Assembly (NCBI GenBank): GCA_031257655.1
Contig: JAIROF010000161.1
Location: forward strand, 1-22,948
DNA: 22,948 nucleotides
Reading direction: 5' to 3'
Source: Prevotellaceae bacterium
GTDB taxonomy: Bacteria; Bacteroidota; Bacteroidia; Bacteroidales; UBA932
Within the stretch, counting starts at the first letter, position 1, and every line of letters begins with the position of its first letter. Below are positions 1-6,626 of this stretch, one piece after another. Below the pieces are notes generated by a model. The model was given only the letters and a program-made list of their open reading frames with translations, made no database searches and was not told where the DNA came from. A program made the position numbers and the translations under genes.

Positions 1-40
1 GCAAAATGCAGAATGGCATTCTGATTTTGGCGTAAGCCCT

Positions 41-100
41 CTGTGCACCTCTGCGCAATAATAGCACAGAGGTGCACGAAGGTTTCACAGAGGTGCACAG
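41..100. repeat. Inverted repeat downstream of the exporter operon
   Basis: CTGTGCACCTCTGCG at 41-55 pairs with CACAGAGGTGCACAG at 86-100 (14 of 15 positions), and a further half copy lies at 65-77. The element starts about 20 bases past the stop codon of the last permease gene, so it could end or stabilise that transcript. There is no U-run, so a classical intrinsic terminator is not supported. It resembles the other CTGCG-rich palindromes in this window. Confidence 0.6.
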
Positions 101-119
101 CGAAAGGCGTCGCTTTCCC

Positions 120-1529
120 TTACCTCACGTCGTACCTGTTGAACCGCCCGATGGCCAGCGTAAACATCACGCCCATGTACGCGAGCATCACCATGAGGTA
201 CTTGAGCGTTTCGGCGAGGCGCTCGGCGATGGAGGTGGGGCTTTCGACGAACTGCGGTATATCTTCGTAGGCGACCGGCTTGCGGGTCATCGAATAATCT
301 TCTTTAGGGTTGTACCAGTGGGGGCTTTTGTCGTCTTTCATATCAATATCCTTAAACCATTGCAGGTACTGGATTTTGAAGCTCTGCAAATCGCCGTAGT
401 TACGCCTCAGGCGCGCGTAGCCGCCGTCGAGCAGCGCCTCCATGCCGTACTCGAACACCGCGAGCGGCGAAATCCATGTCCAGCGGCGCATGGTTTCCGT
501 TTGCCGGAATTGTGCGGCGTAACGTTCGCCCCAGAAATCACCTTCGTTTTTGTCGAACGCCATCTGCATGGTTGCCCGGATTTCGTGAGGAGGATAAAAC
601 GGGTCGCTGCCATTGCTCGACCATTTTGACGGGTAGGTAATGGAGTTTTCTATTTCTACGCGCTTTGCCTCCATTTTGGCCTGCATCACGTTGATTTTTT
701 CGACCGGCAACGCCGCCATGCCGACAGTACCCGCAAAATTCGGCACGGCTATCAGGAACACGAGCCACAGCGATACCGACGTCAGCAGGCTGATGCTGGA
801 GCTGCTGCACATCACCGAGGCGAACAGGCCTACGGCGCTCATGCTGCCCATAAAAAACACCACGAACAGCAGAAATAGCCCGATTTCGGAAAACGTTTCG
901 CCGGTGATGCTCACCGATGGCGACAGCATCAAAATAGCCAGCGCAACCAGCACCCCAACAACGGCAAACACCGCCAGCAGCAGGTTGATGGCGACGAACT
1001 TTCCGAGCAGGATGTGGCTGCGCTTGACGGGATGCGACAGGCACAGCGCCAGCGTGCGGCTTTCCTTTTCGCCCGACACCGCGTCGAACGAAAATATGAT
1101 AGCAAGAAAGCTGAACAGCGCCACCAATACGAACCCCCAGCTGATGCGGCTCGACGGCATTATCAGCGGATTGTCTTTGCTGATGTTGCTCCACAGCAGC
1201 AGGCGGTTGAAGGCCGTATAGACAAACGTGTTGGGCATGTTCAGCTCGCCGCAGTCGGAGATAAAGCCGTTGTTGCGCGGCGGCAGCTGGTATTCCCGGT
1301 TTTTGATTGCGACCTGCGTAGCGTTATCTGCTCTTTTGCGCAGCTCCTTTTCCTGATTGTCGGTCAGCTCGCGGTAGGCTTTGACATTCTCTTTGTATTC
1401 GCTGATGTACGTTATGGCCGAAGCCGCGAACATCAGCAGCACGATAGCCAACGCTATCGGTAAGCGCAGCCCATATATGAACTGCTGCAATTCGTGAAGT
1501 ATTATATTTTTCATTATCTTATTTTTCAA
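120..1529 (-). CDS. ABC-2 type transporter permease (permease A, last gene of the export locus)
   Basis: This 469-residue integral membrane protein is probably one half of the inner-membrane channel of an ABC exporter. Its layout fits ABC-2 family permeases: one N-terminal membrane segment (about residues 22-42), a long periplasmic stretch, a cluster of hydrophobic segments between about residues 128 and 270, a second large polar loop, and a final membrane segment ending in RYDVR. The motif GEKESRTLALCLSHPVKRS after the second segment has the cytoplasmic coupling-loop form seen in this group. It begins 6 bp after the stop of permease B, so the two are co-transcribed. The first ATG is used here; a second, five codons in, is also possible. 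The substrate cannot be read from the sequence. Confidence 0.85.
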   Translation of the reverse strand: MKNKIMKNIILHELQQFIYGLRLPIALAIVLLMFAASAITYISEYKENVKAYRELTDNQEKELRKRADNATQVAIKNREYQLPPRNNGFISDCGELNMPNTFVYTAFNRLLLWSNISKDNPLIMPSSRISWGFVLVALFSFLAIIFSFDAVSGEKESRTLALCLSHPVKRSHILLGKFVAINLLLAVFAVVGVLVALAILMLSPSVSITGETFSEIGLFLLFVVFFMGSMSAVGLFASVMCSSSSISLLTSVSLWLVFLIAVPNFAGTVGMAALPVEKINVMQAKMEAKRVEIENSITYPSKWSSNGSDPFYPPHEIRATMQMAFDKNEGDFWGERYAAQFRQTETMRRWTWISPLAVFEYGMEALLDGGYARLRRNYGDLQSFKIQYLQWFKDIDMKDDKSPHWYNPKEDYSMTRKPVAYEDIPQFVESPTSIAERLAETLKYLMVMLAYMGVMFTLAIGRFNRYDVR

Positions 1530-1535
1530 TTAAAA

Positions 1536-3098
1536 TTACCTGACGTCATATTTAATAAACGAGATATACGAGAGCCAGAACAGCAGCATGCACGCAATCA
1601 CTATGCCCGCGATGAGGTACAGCTGCTCGTATAAATCGCTGCCCAGCGTTGGCTCGGCGTACGCAAAGCGCGGAAGGCTGCGCGTATCTATCTTGCCCAG
1701 CGCTTCGTAAAATGCCGTAAACGACCGCTTATCTGCCGGGAAGTTTTTCAGAAATTCTTCGCATTGTATTTGAGCCTCCTCTATGTCGTTCGGAAACGTA
1801 TTTTCGTCCTGCGAAGTAAAGTAGGCATAGGAGGAGAAAATTTTGTTTTGAGCATAATATCCGAAAAACACATCCTGAAACTGCCTGGCCTGATTCATGA
1901 ACTGCACTTCGCTGTCTACGCCCGTGCGGCAAAGCGACGCCGCGACGTGCTTGAAGACGCCCGCCGGCGACAGGCACGACAGGTAGCGCACGGTCTTCTC
2001 CTGCCGGTAAACCTGCTGCAGGTAGTCGGACTGTATTGCCCACTTCTTAGCGCAGCTTTCGAGAATAATGGGGTTGGCAAGCTCCTTCTTGCGGCGCTCG
2101 TACTCCATCACCGGTTTGGGCGTGAAAAATATGACGTGCGCGCCATCCATATCGCCATCCATACAGAACATATAGTATCCGCCCTGCAGATTTTCGTTTT
2201 TCAGCGTTTCCTCCACCTCTTTCGCCTGCACATCGTACCAGCGCTTGTTGATTTCGTCGAGGTTGTACCGCATTTGCTTATAATCCTCCGTCGGGGAGAG
2301 GTTTTTGCCGAGGTAGGCGGCGGCGTTGGGCAGCAAAAACAGCAGGAAGCACCAGATAAACAGGTTGAGGATGATGCTTGCCGTAGAGCTTTTTGTGCGG
2401 CTCGATATGAATCCGCCAAGAAACACGAAGAAGCCAAAGTACACCAAGCTCATCAGCAGGAGGGCGGCGATACGCCCGTAGTCGCCCGCCGAAAACTGCA
2501 CCGCCGGCGACAGCTGTATAATCAGCAGTATCACCAGAAAGCAGATGACAAGAATGGGCGTCAGCGTGAGGAATACCCCCGCAATCTTGCCGAGAAAGAA
2601 CGTTGAGCGGCTCACCGGATGGCTGAGCGCCAGCTTGAGCGTGCCCTGCTCCTTTTCGCGCGAAAGCATGTCGTACGAAAACAGCGCGCCCAGCAGCGAA
2701 AGCAGTATGGCAAGCGCCATGGCGAAGTCCAGCGACATCGAGCTGCTCATAAACGGGTTTTCGTTCAGCGAAACAACGTGGGACGAAAAGACCGGTTTTT
2801 CTTTTCGGTCGAGCTGAACTTTCGAGCCGGTCTGCTCCGAAATGCCCTTGCTGAATATCCCCAGCGCCGAGGCCGGCTTTACTAATATCGGCTGTACCGA
2901 CCAGAGCGTAGGCACGGCGTCATACACTTCCGCCGCCTTCTTTACATCCACCTCGTGCTGAGCGAGGCGATTCGTGTGCGTTTGAATGCCCGTATACACC
3001 GTATAGGGTATCAGCGCCAGACACAACAGCAGCCCTACAATGAAGCCGGGCGTTACGATGTTGTTCCGAAATTCTTTTTTTGCTATAAACCAAACCAT
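1536..3098 (-). CDS. ABC-2 type transporter permease (permease B)
   Basis: This 520-residue membrane protein is a paralogue of permeases A and C. A membrane segment lies at about residues 17-36. A large extracytoplasmic domain follows, then a hydrophobic cluster from about residue 122 to 262 containing SREKEQGTLKLALSHPVSRS, the coupling-loop motif shared with permease A. A second large polar domain and a last membrane segment follow, ending in KYDVR. Permeases A and B are almost contiguous and probably form a heterodimer served by the ATPase encoded upstream. A 578-bp repeat-filled gap separates it from that ATPase gene, which may reduce or uncouple its expression. The family assignment is firm; the transported substrate is unknown. 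Confidence 0.85.
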   Translation of the reverse strand: MVWFIAKKEFRNNIVTPGFIVGLLLCLALIPYTVYTGIQTHTNRLAQHEVDVKKAAEVYDAVPTLWSVQPILVKPASALGIFSKGISEQTGSKVQLDRKEKPVFSSHVVSLNENPFMSSSMSLDFAMALAILLSLLGALFSYDMLSREKEQGTLKLALSHPVSRSTFFLGKIAGVFLTLTPILVICFLVILLIIQLSPAVQFSAGDYGRIAALLLMSLVYFGFFVFLGGFISSRTKSSTASIILNLFIWCFLLFLLPNAAAYLGKNLSPTEDYKQMRYNLDEINKRWYDVQAKEVEETLKNENLQGGYYMFCMDGDMDGAHVIFFTPKPVMEYERRKKELANPIILESCAKKWAIQSDYLQQVYRQEKTVRYLSCLSPAGVFKHVAASLCRTGVDSEVQFMNQARQFQDVFFGYYAQNKIFSSYAYFTSQDENTFPNDIEEAQIQCEEFLKNFPADKRSFTAFYEALGKIDTRSLPRFAYAEPTLGSDLYEQLYLIAGIVIACMLLFWLSYISFIKYDVR

Positions 3099-3105
3099 TT
3101 TTTTT

Positions 3106-3152
3106 GAATTACGAATTGGGAATTAGGAATTACGAATTGGGAATTACGAATT
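3106..3152. repeat. Short tandem repeat (GAATTACGAATTGG-like)
   Basis: GAATTACGAATTGG and close variants are repeated about three times directly upstream of the permease B start codon. It resembles the AATTGAG/AATTCTC heptamers around cysN in this window. It would lie in the 5' untranslated region of permease B. Confidence 0.75.
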
Positions 3153-3271
3153 GTTTGAGGATTCATAATGATGATACTTAGCTTTTGTGAGCTGTTTAAT
3201 TTGTTGGATGCTGCCATTTTGCAATAAATTTATTTTTGTGAAGTGGTAAAAATCAGCGCTTTTGTGTTGTT

Positions 3272-3371
3272 AGACCTCCCCCCGGCCCCTCTCCAAAGGA
3301 GAGGGGAGCAGGGACTCGACATTCGGCGCAAGCCACCCCTCTCCTTTGGAGAGAGGCCGGGGGGGAGGTCT
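3272..3371. repeat. Large inverted repeat with CTCTCCAAAGGAGAG cores
   Basis: AGACCTCCCCCCGGCC at the left end and GGCCGGGGGGGAGGTCT at the right end pair. Each arm also contains its own palindrome (CTCTCCAAAGGAGAG on the left, CTCTCCTTTGGAGAG on the right). The arms are about 35 bases and the loop about 27 bases. A related core, CTCTCCTTTGGAGAG, recurs at 20214-20228 before cysD. It looks like a dispersed intergenic palindromic element. Confidence 0.8.
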
Positions 3372-3444
3372 GTTGAGCAGATCAGCAGGGTAGACGGCTT
3401 GCGAAAGCTGAAATCGCCGTATCGGCCATGCAAATCGTCGCTCA

Positions 3445-3465
3445 GCATGGGGTTTTGCCCCATGC
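3445..3465. repeat. GCATGGGG/CCCCATGC hairpin
   Basis: GCATGGGG-TTTTG-CCCCATGC is a perfect 8-bp stem. The same stem with loop TAAAA occurs in each of the three 81-bp units at 17901-18143, so this is a solitary member of that repeat family. Confidence 0.75.
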
Positions 3466-3654
3466 TACGGTAGCTGGGCGCCCGTTACTCTCCTTGTATT
3501 TTTTTATAAAGGTGTTCGTGAGGTCGCTACGCTCAGTTCAGGGCTTGTAAATGCCTTGCACCGAAATATGTATTCGTATTTGTCTGCGAAAATCTGTACA
3601 ATCTGCGTCATCTGCGTGCTAAAAATGCTTTTCACGCAGCCTCCAAAAGAGAGA

Positions 3655-3677
3655 GGAGCAGGGACTCGACATTCGGC
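3655..3677. repeat. 23-bp direct repeat ending at the ATPase stop codon
   Basis: The 23 bases at 3655-3677 are identical to 3305-3327 (core GCAGGGACTCGACATTCGG). Identity ends at the first base of the complement of the ATPase TAG stop codon. Recombination between the two copies would delete about 350 bp of spacer. Confidence 0.8.
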
Positions 3678-4411
3678 TACTTTGCCGGCTCGGCGTACAT
3701 TACGGCTTCCTGCATGTAGTCGAGGTAGATGCGCTCGAGGTCGTCGAGGAGGAACTGCTCGCGGGTGCGGAGCATCACCAGCCGCCCCTCCTTCATGATG
3801 CCCACGCGGTCGGCAACGGTTTTGGCGCGGAAAATGTCGTGCGTGCACATCAGGATGGATTTCCCCTGGTCGCGCAGCTTCATCATGAGCTGCATCAGCT
3901 CGGCGGCCGACTTGGGGTCGAGCCCCGACGTAGGCTCGTCGAGCAGGATGTTGGGGGCGTCCTTTATCATCGAAATGGCCAGCCCTACCTTTTGCCGCAT
4001 CCCCTTCGAAAAGGTTTTCAGCTTCTTTTCAAACGCCTCGTCCTGAAGCCCCACGTTGCGCATCACGTCGTAGTAGCTTTGGCGGGTGAGGTGGGTTTTG
4101 CCGCCCAGCTTGGCGAAAAAGTCGAGGTTTTGCCGCGCGGTGAAGTTGCCGTACAGCATCACGTTTTCGGACACGTACGAAACGTGCCGCTTGGTTTCCA
4201 GCGGGTCTTTCGTTACGTCGATGCCGTCTATCAGGATTTGCCCCGACGTTGGCTCAATGAAGTTGAGGAACAGGTTGATGGTCGTCGTTTTCCCGGCGCC
4301 GTTGGCGCCCAGCAGGAAGAAGATCTCTCCCGGCTTGATGTCGAGGTTTAAGGCGTCTAACGCCAGCTGCCCATCCTCGTAGCGCTTTGTCAAATTGATG
4401 GCTTGTAACAT
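3677..4411 (-). CDS. ABC transporter ATP-binding protein
   Basis: This 244-residue nucleotide-binding subunit hydrolyses ATP to power the neighbouring ABC-2 permeases from the cytoplasmic face of the inner membrane. All key motifs are present: Walker A GANGAGKT (residues 35-42), a Q-loop region before the helical domain, the signature region FSKGMRQK (a common ABC-2 variant of LSGGQ), Walker B NILLDEPTSGLD, and the H-loop histidine in MCTHD. The length is normal for a single-domain ABC ATPase. It is the only ATPase encoded in the window and may serve all three permeases. The coding sequence stops exactly where a 23-bp direct repeat begins, so a few C-terminal residues may differ from relatives. 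Confidence 0.93.
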   Translation of the reverse strand: MLQAINLTKRYEDGQLALDALNLDIKPGEIFFLLGANGAGKTTTINLFLNFIEPTSGQILIDGIDVTKDPLETKRHVSYVSENVMLYGNFTARQNLDFFAKLGGKTHLTRQSYYDVMRNVGLQDEAFEKKLKTFSKGMRQKVGLAISMIKDAPNILLDEPTSGLDPKSAAELMQLMMKLRDQGKSILMCTHDIFRAKTVADRVGIMKEGRLVMLRTREQFLLDDLERIYLDYMQEAVMYAEPAK

Positions 4412-4515
4412 AGCTTTTTAATTTTTTTTGGGTTGTTGATTGGTGGTTGATGTTAATACTAATGTTTTAATTATTGCTATTTATTTGGTTGTGTATTTGA
4501 TTTTTTGGCGCACAA

Positions 4516-4579
4516 ATAGCGCAGATTTTCCGGATTTGCGCAGGTAAAAATCTGCGTAAATCCGGAAAATCTGCGCTAT
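4516..4579. repeat. ATCTGCG-type inverted repeat, 28-bp arms
   Basis: The left arm (4516-4543) and right arm (4552-4579) match at 27 of 28 positions around an 8-base loop. The core is GCAGATTTTCCGGATTTGCG. It lies in the 246-bp spacer between the small antitoxin-like gene and the ATPase gene and would form a long RNA hairpin in their shared transcript. A related, diverged copy is at 21387-21483. Confidence 0.85.
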
Positions 4580-4657
4580 CTATGCGCTATCTGCTGCTGG
4601 GCAGCTTGCTACTTAATGTTATACAAATTATTTTGTGCCAAATCCGATAAAATTACT

Positions 4658-4921
4658 TTATAAGTCTGCATAATCGTAACCCAATTTTTTGCTTAGCGCC
4701 TCTAAGCTTATGCTTTCACCTTTCATGCATTGCTCAATGCCTACAGCTACCCGCTTTTTATATTCTTCAAGCGACAGGGCTTTACGGTCACTTGTATAAG
4801 CAACGATTTCCCGCGTCGTGTCGGCGGGCGAGGGCTTGATAGCAATCAGGTTTAGCGCTGCCAAATCTTGCAGTAAAGCTTTTGCTTGCGGATTTTTTAC
4901 CTGTACTAATAATGTTTCCAT
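4658..4921 (-). CDS. Small antitoxin-like protein of the METLL family, no adjacent toxin
   Basis: This 87-residue protein begins METLLVQVKNPQAKALLQDL, followed by a basic, predicted alpha-helical C-terminal half. That N-terminus is typical of small Bacteroidota proteins often found as putative antitoxins beside RelE-type toxins. No toxin gene lies next to it, so it is either an orphan or unrelated to toxin neutralisation. A start seven codons upstream (4942) is possible; 4921 is preferred because family members usually begin at METLL. A -7 box at 4969-4976 suggests its own promoter. Its position inside the exporter locus looks like a later insertion. The function is inferred only from the N-terminal pattern. 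Confidence 0.6.
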   Translation of the reverse strand: METLLVQVKNPQAKALLQDLAALNLIAIKPSPADTTREIVAYTSDRKALSLEEYKKRVAVGIEQCMKGESISLEALSKKLGYDYADL

Positions 4922-4968
4922 GTTACAAATTTTTTTATACATCAGCTATGCTAACCTTTAGTGGATAG

Positions 4969-4997
4969 CAAAGATAAAGCTTTTCCGTCAAATACAA
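4969..4997 (-). promoter_or_regulatory. Bacteroidota-type promoter for the small METLL protein
   Basis: TATCTTTG (complement of 4969-4976) matches the TAnnTTTG -7 consensus. A TTG lies 18 bases upstream (complement of 4995-4997). Transcription would start about 40 bases before the 4921 start codon. Confidence 0.55.
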
Positions 4998-5075
4998 CCA
5001 AACATTTCAAAGAGCATATTTTTTTAGCGCGCAGAAGTCTCCGCTTCCGGGCTGTTCGCCTCGCCTCGCCTCGCC

Positions 5076-6533
5076 TCACCTTACGTCGAAGCGTAAGAAG
5101 CTGAAGAAAGCGCAGACGAAGAACAGGATGGCGTACAGGCAGAGCAGCATAATGTCCGGCAAATTTTGCTGCAGGATAGCGCCCACGCCCAGATACTTGT
5201 AGCTGTCGAGCATCGGCACGGGCACCTTATTCGAGTCAAATCCTTCTACCGCCATTGTAGAGCTCATGCTGCTGTTTCCTGAGTTGTACTCTTTTACGAT
5301 AAACTTGTCGTATACTTCCTGTTTTACCATTTCCTGAAATTGCGCTGCCTGCCGGGTAAAGTTATCGACTTCCGAGAAGCCTGTTCCCGAAAACTCTGCC
5401 ATCAGGTTGTTTGCGATGCCAACAGGCGACAGGCTGTTGATGATATTTGTCAGCCGGGTTTGTCGGCTGCTGCGCATTGCGTAATCGTCGGTCAGGCGGG
5501 TAGTTTCTGCGATTATGCGCCGGTCGAACCGCTCCCGTACGGGAGCTACCTGCTCGTCGTAGGCGCTGTTTATATCGCTCCAGTCGGTTGATATGCCCTC
5601 TGTTCCCGGCCTGAATTGCGCCCGTAGCTTTTCGTACAGCTCGCTTTCTTCCGCTCGCTGCTCCCTGAAGATATTCTCGCGGAGAAGCGATTTTTTCACC
5701 TCAAAAACGTTGCTCGACTCTACGGGATAGATGCTTGCGCTGATGATGGGGCTTACCTTCGGGACAACCAGCCCCAGCACAATCCACACCAGCAGCAGAA
5801 CGTTGATGGAGAGCGCAGAGCTGGCGGTCAGCGCCGAAATCCACAGCCCGAGGCTGAACAGCGCAAACAGGAAGATGAGGCTTACCCCGGTCATGAGCAG
5901 TATGGCCGGCAGAATATCCGCAGAAAAAACGGGGATAACACCCGAAAAATGAACGATCATCAGGGATATCAGCATGGAGAGGAGGAAGGGCGTCAGAAAC
6001 ACGATATAGTTGCCCGCCAGCTTTGCCAGCAGTATTTGCCGCCGGTACACGGCGTTGGCAAGAATTGCGCGCAGCAGGCCCTGCTCCTTGTCGCCCGATA
6101 TGCAGTTGAACGTGAACACAATGGCAAGTACCGACAGCACAAAGGCTACGATAAACCCAAAATCGATTTCACCCAGCAACCCTTTTTTGCTGTCGGGTTG
6201 GGCATAGTATACTCTGTAATCTCCTTTGTGCGAGGTGATCACCTTATACGGCATTTTATCTCCTATTCCGCGCGAGAATATACTCAGGGGAGAAGGGGGA
6301 TGTACGCCTTCGGCCCTCATCTGAGAGCCCACATGCGTGACGTCGCGGTACATCTGCACCTCCTGCTGGTAGTCGGACAGGCGCTGCGCGTAGTCTTTTA
6401 CCGAAACGTAAAAGCTCAGCGGCATGATGCTCAGGCATAGCGCCAGCACCACCCAAAAGCGAAAATCGACGATGGCGCCCTGAATTTCGCGAAAAAACAG
6501 GATCTTGAAGATGGCGTGTGTTTTCTTTTTCAT
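5076..6533 (-). CDS. ABC-2 type transporter permease (permease C)
   Basis: This 485-residue inner membrane protein is the third ABC-2 permease of the locus. It has an N-terminal membrane segment (about residues 26-45), a periplasmic region, and a hydrophobic cluster from about residue 125 to 270 that includes the coupling-loop motif SGDKEQGLLRAILANAVYRR. A long, charged, partly coiled-coil-like loop follows, then a terminal membrane segment ending in RFDVR. The DVR tail and overall layout match permeases A and B. It lies between the NEW3/adaptor-like gene and the ATPase gene, and may act as a homodimer or share the ATPase. The final codons overlap a CGCCT-rich short repeat just downstream (about 5058-5075). 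Confidence 0.85.
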   Translation of the reverse strand: MKKKTHAIFKILFFREIQGAIVDFRFWVVLALCLSIMPLSFYVSVKDYAQRLSDYQQEVQMYRDVTHVGSQMRAEGVHPPSPLSIFSRGIGDKMPYKVITSHKGDYRVYYAQPDSKKGLLGEIDFGFIVAFVLSVLAIVFTFNCISGDKEQGLLRAILANAVYRRQILLAKLAGNYIVFLTPFLLSMLISLMIVHFSGVIPVFSADILPAILLMTGVSLIFLFALFSLGLWISALTASSALSINVLLLVWIVLGLVVPKVSPIISASIYPVESSNVFEVKKSLLRENIFREQRAEESELYEKLRAQFRPGTEGISTDWSDINSAYDEQVAPVRERFDRRIIAETTRLTDDYAMRSSRQTRLTNIINSLSPVGIANNLMAEFSGTGFSEVDNFTRQAAQFQEMVKQEVYDKFIVKEYNSGNSSMSSTMAVEGFDSNKVPVPMLDSYKYLGVGAILQQNLPDIMLLCLYAILFFVCAFFSFLRFDVR

Positions 6534-6589
6534 GATGTTTAATGTTACTGTTATTCATTTTTTTTTGTTGTGTAAAATATAATATTATG

Positions 6590-6597
6590 CAAAGATA
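6590..6597 (-). promoter_or_regulatory. Candidate -7 box before permease C
   Basis: TATCTTTG (complement of 6590-6597) fits TAnnTTTG and lies 57 bases before the permease C start. No clear -33 TTTG is visible, so permease C may have its own weak housekeeping promoter in addition to read-through from tolC. Confidence 0.4.
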
Positions 6598-6626
6598 CCT
6601 TTTCCACAGCATAATTATAGCTTACT

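Larger units (their letters stand above)
3099..3676. other. Repeat-filled spacer between the ABC ATPase and permease B
   Basis: No convincing gene is present. The spacer holds an AT-rich heptamer-like tandem repeat at 3106-3152, a large inverted repeat at 3272-3371, a GCATGGGG/CCCCATGC hairpin at 3445-3465, a half copy of the ATCTGCG-type repeat near 3587-3635, and two 23-bp direct repeats at 3305-3327 and 3655-3677. Small open frames here (for example 3230-3463 and 3504-3848) are by-products of these repeats or of the ATPase gene. Confidence 0.7.
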
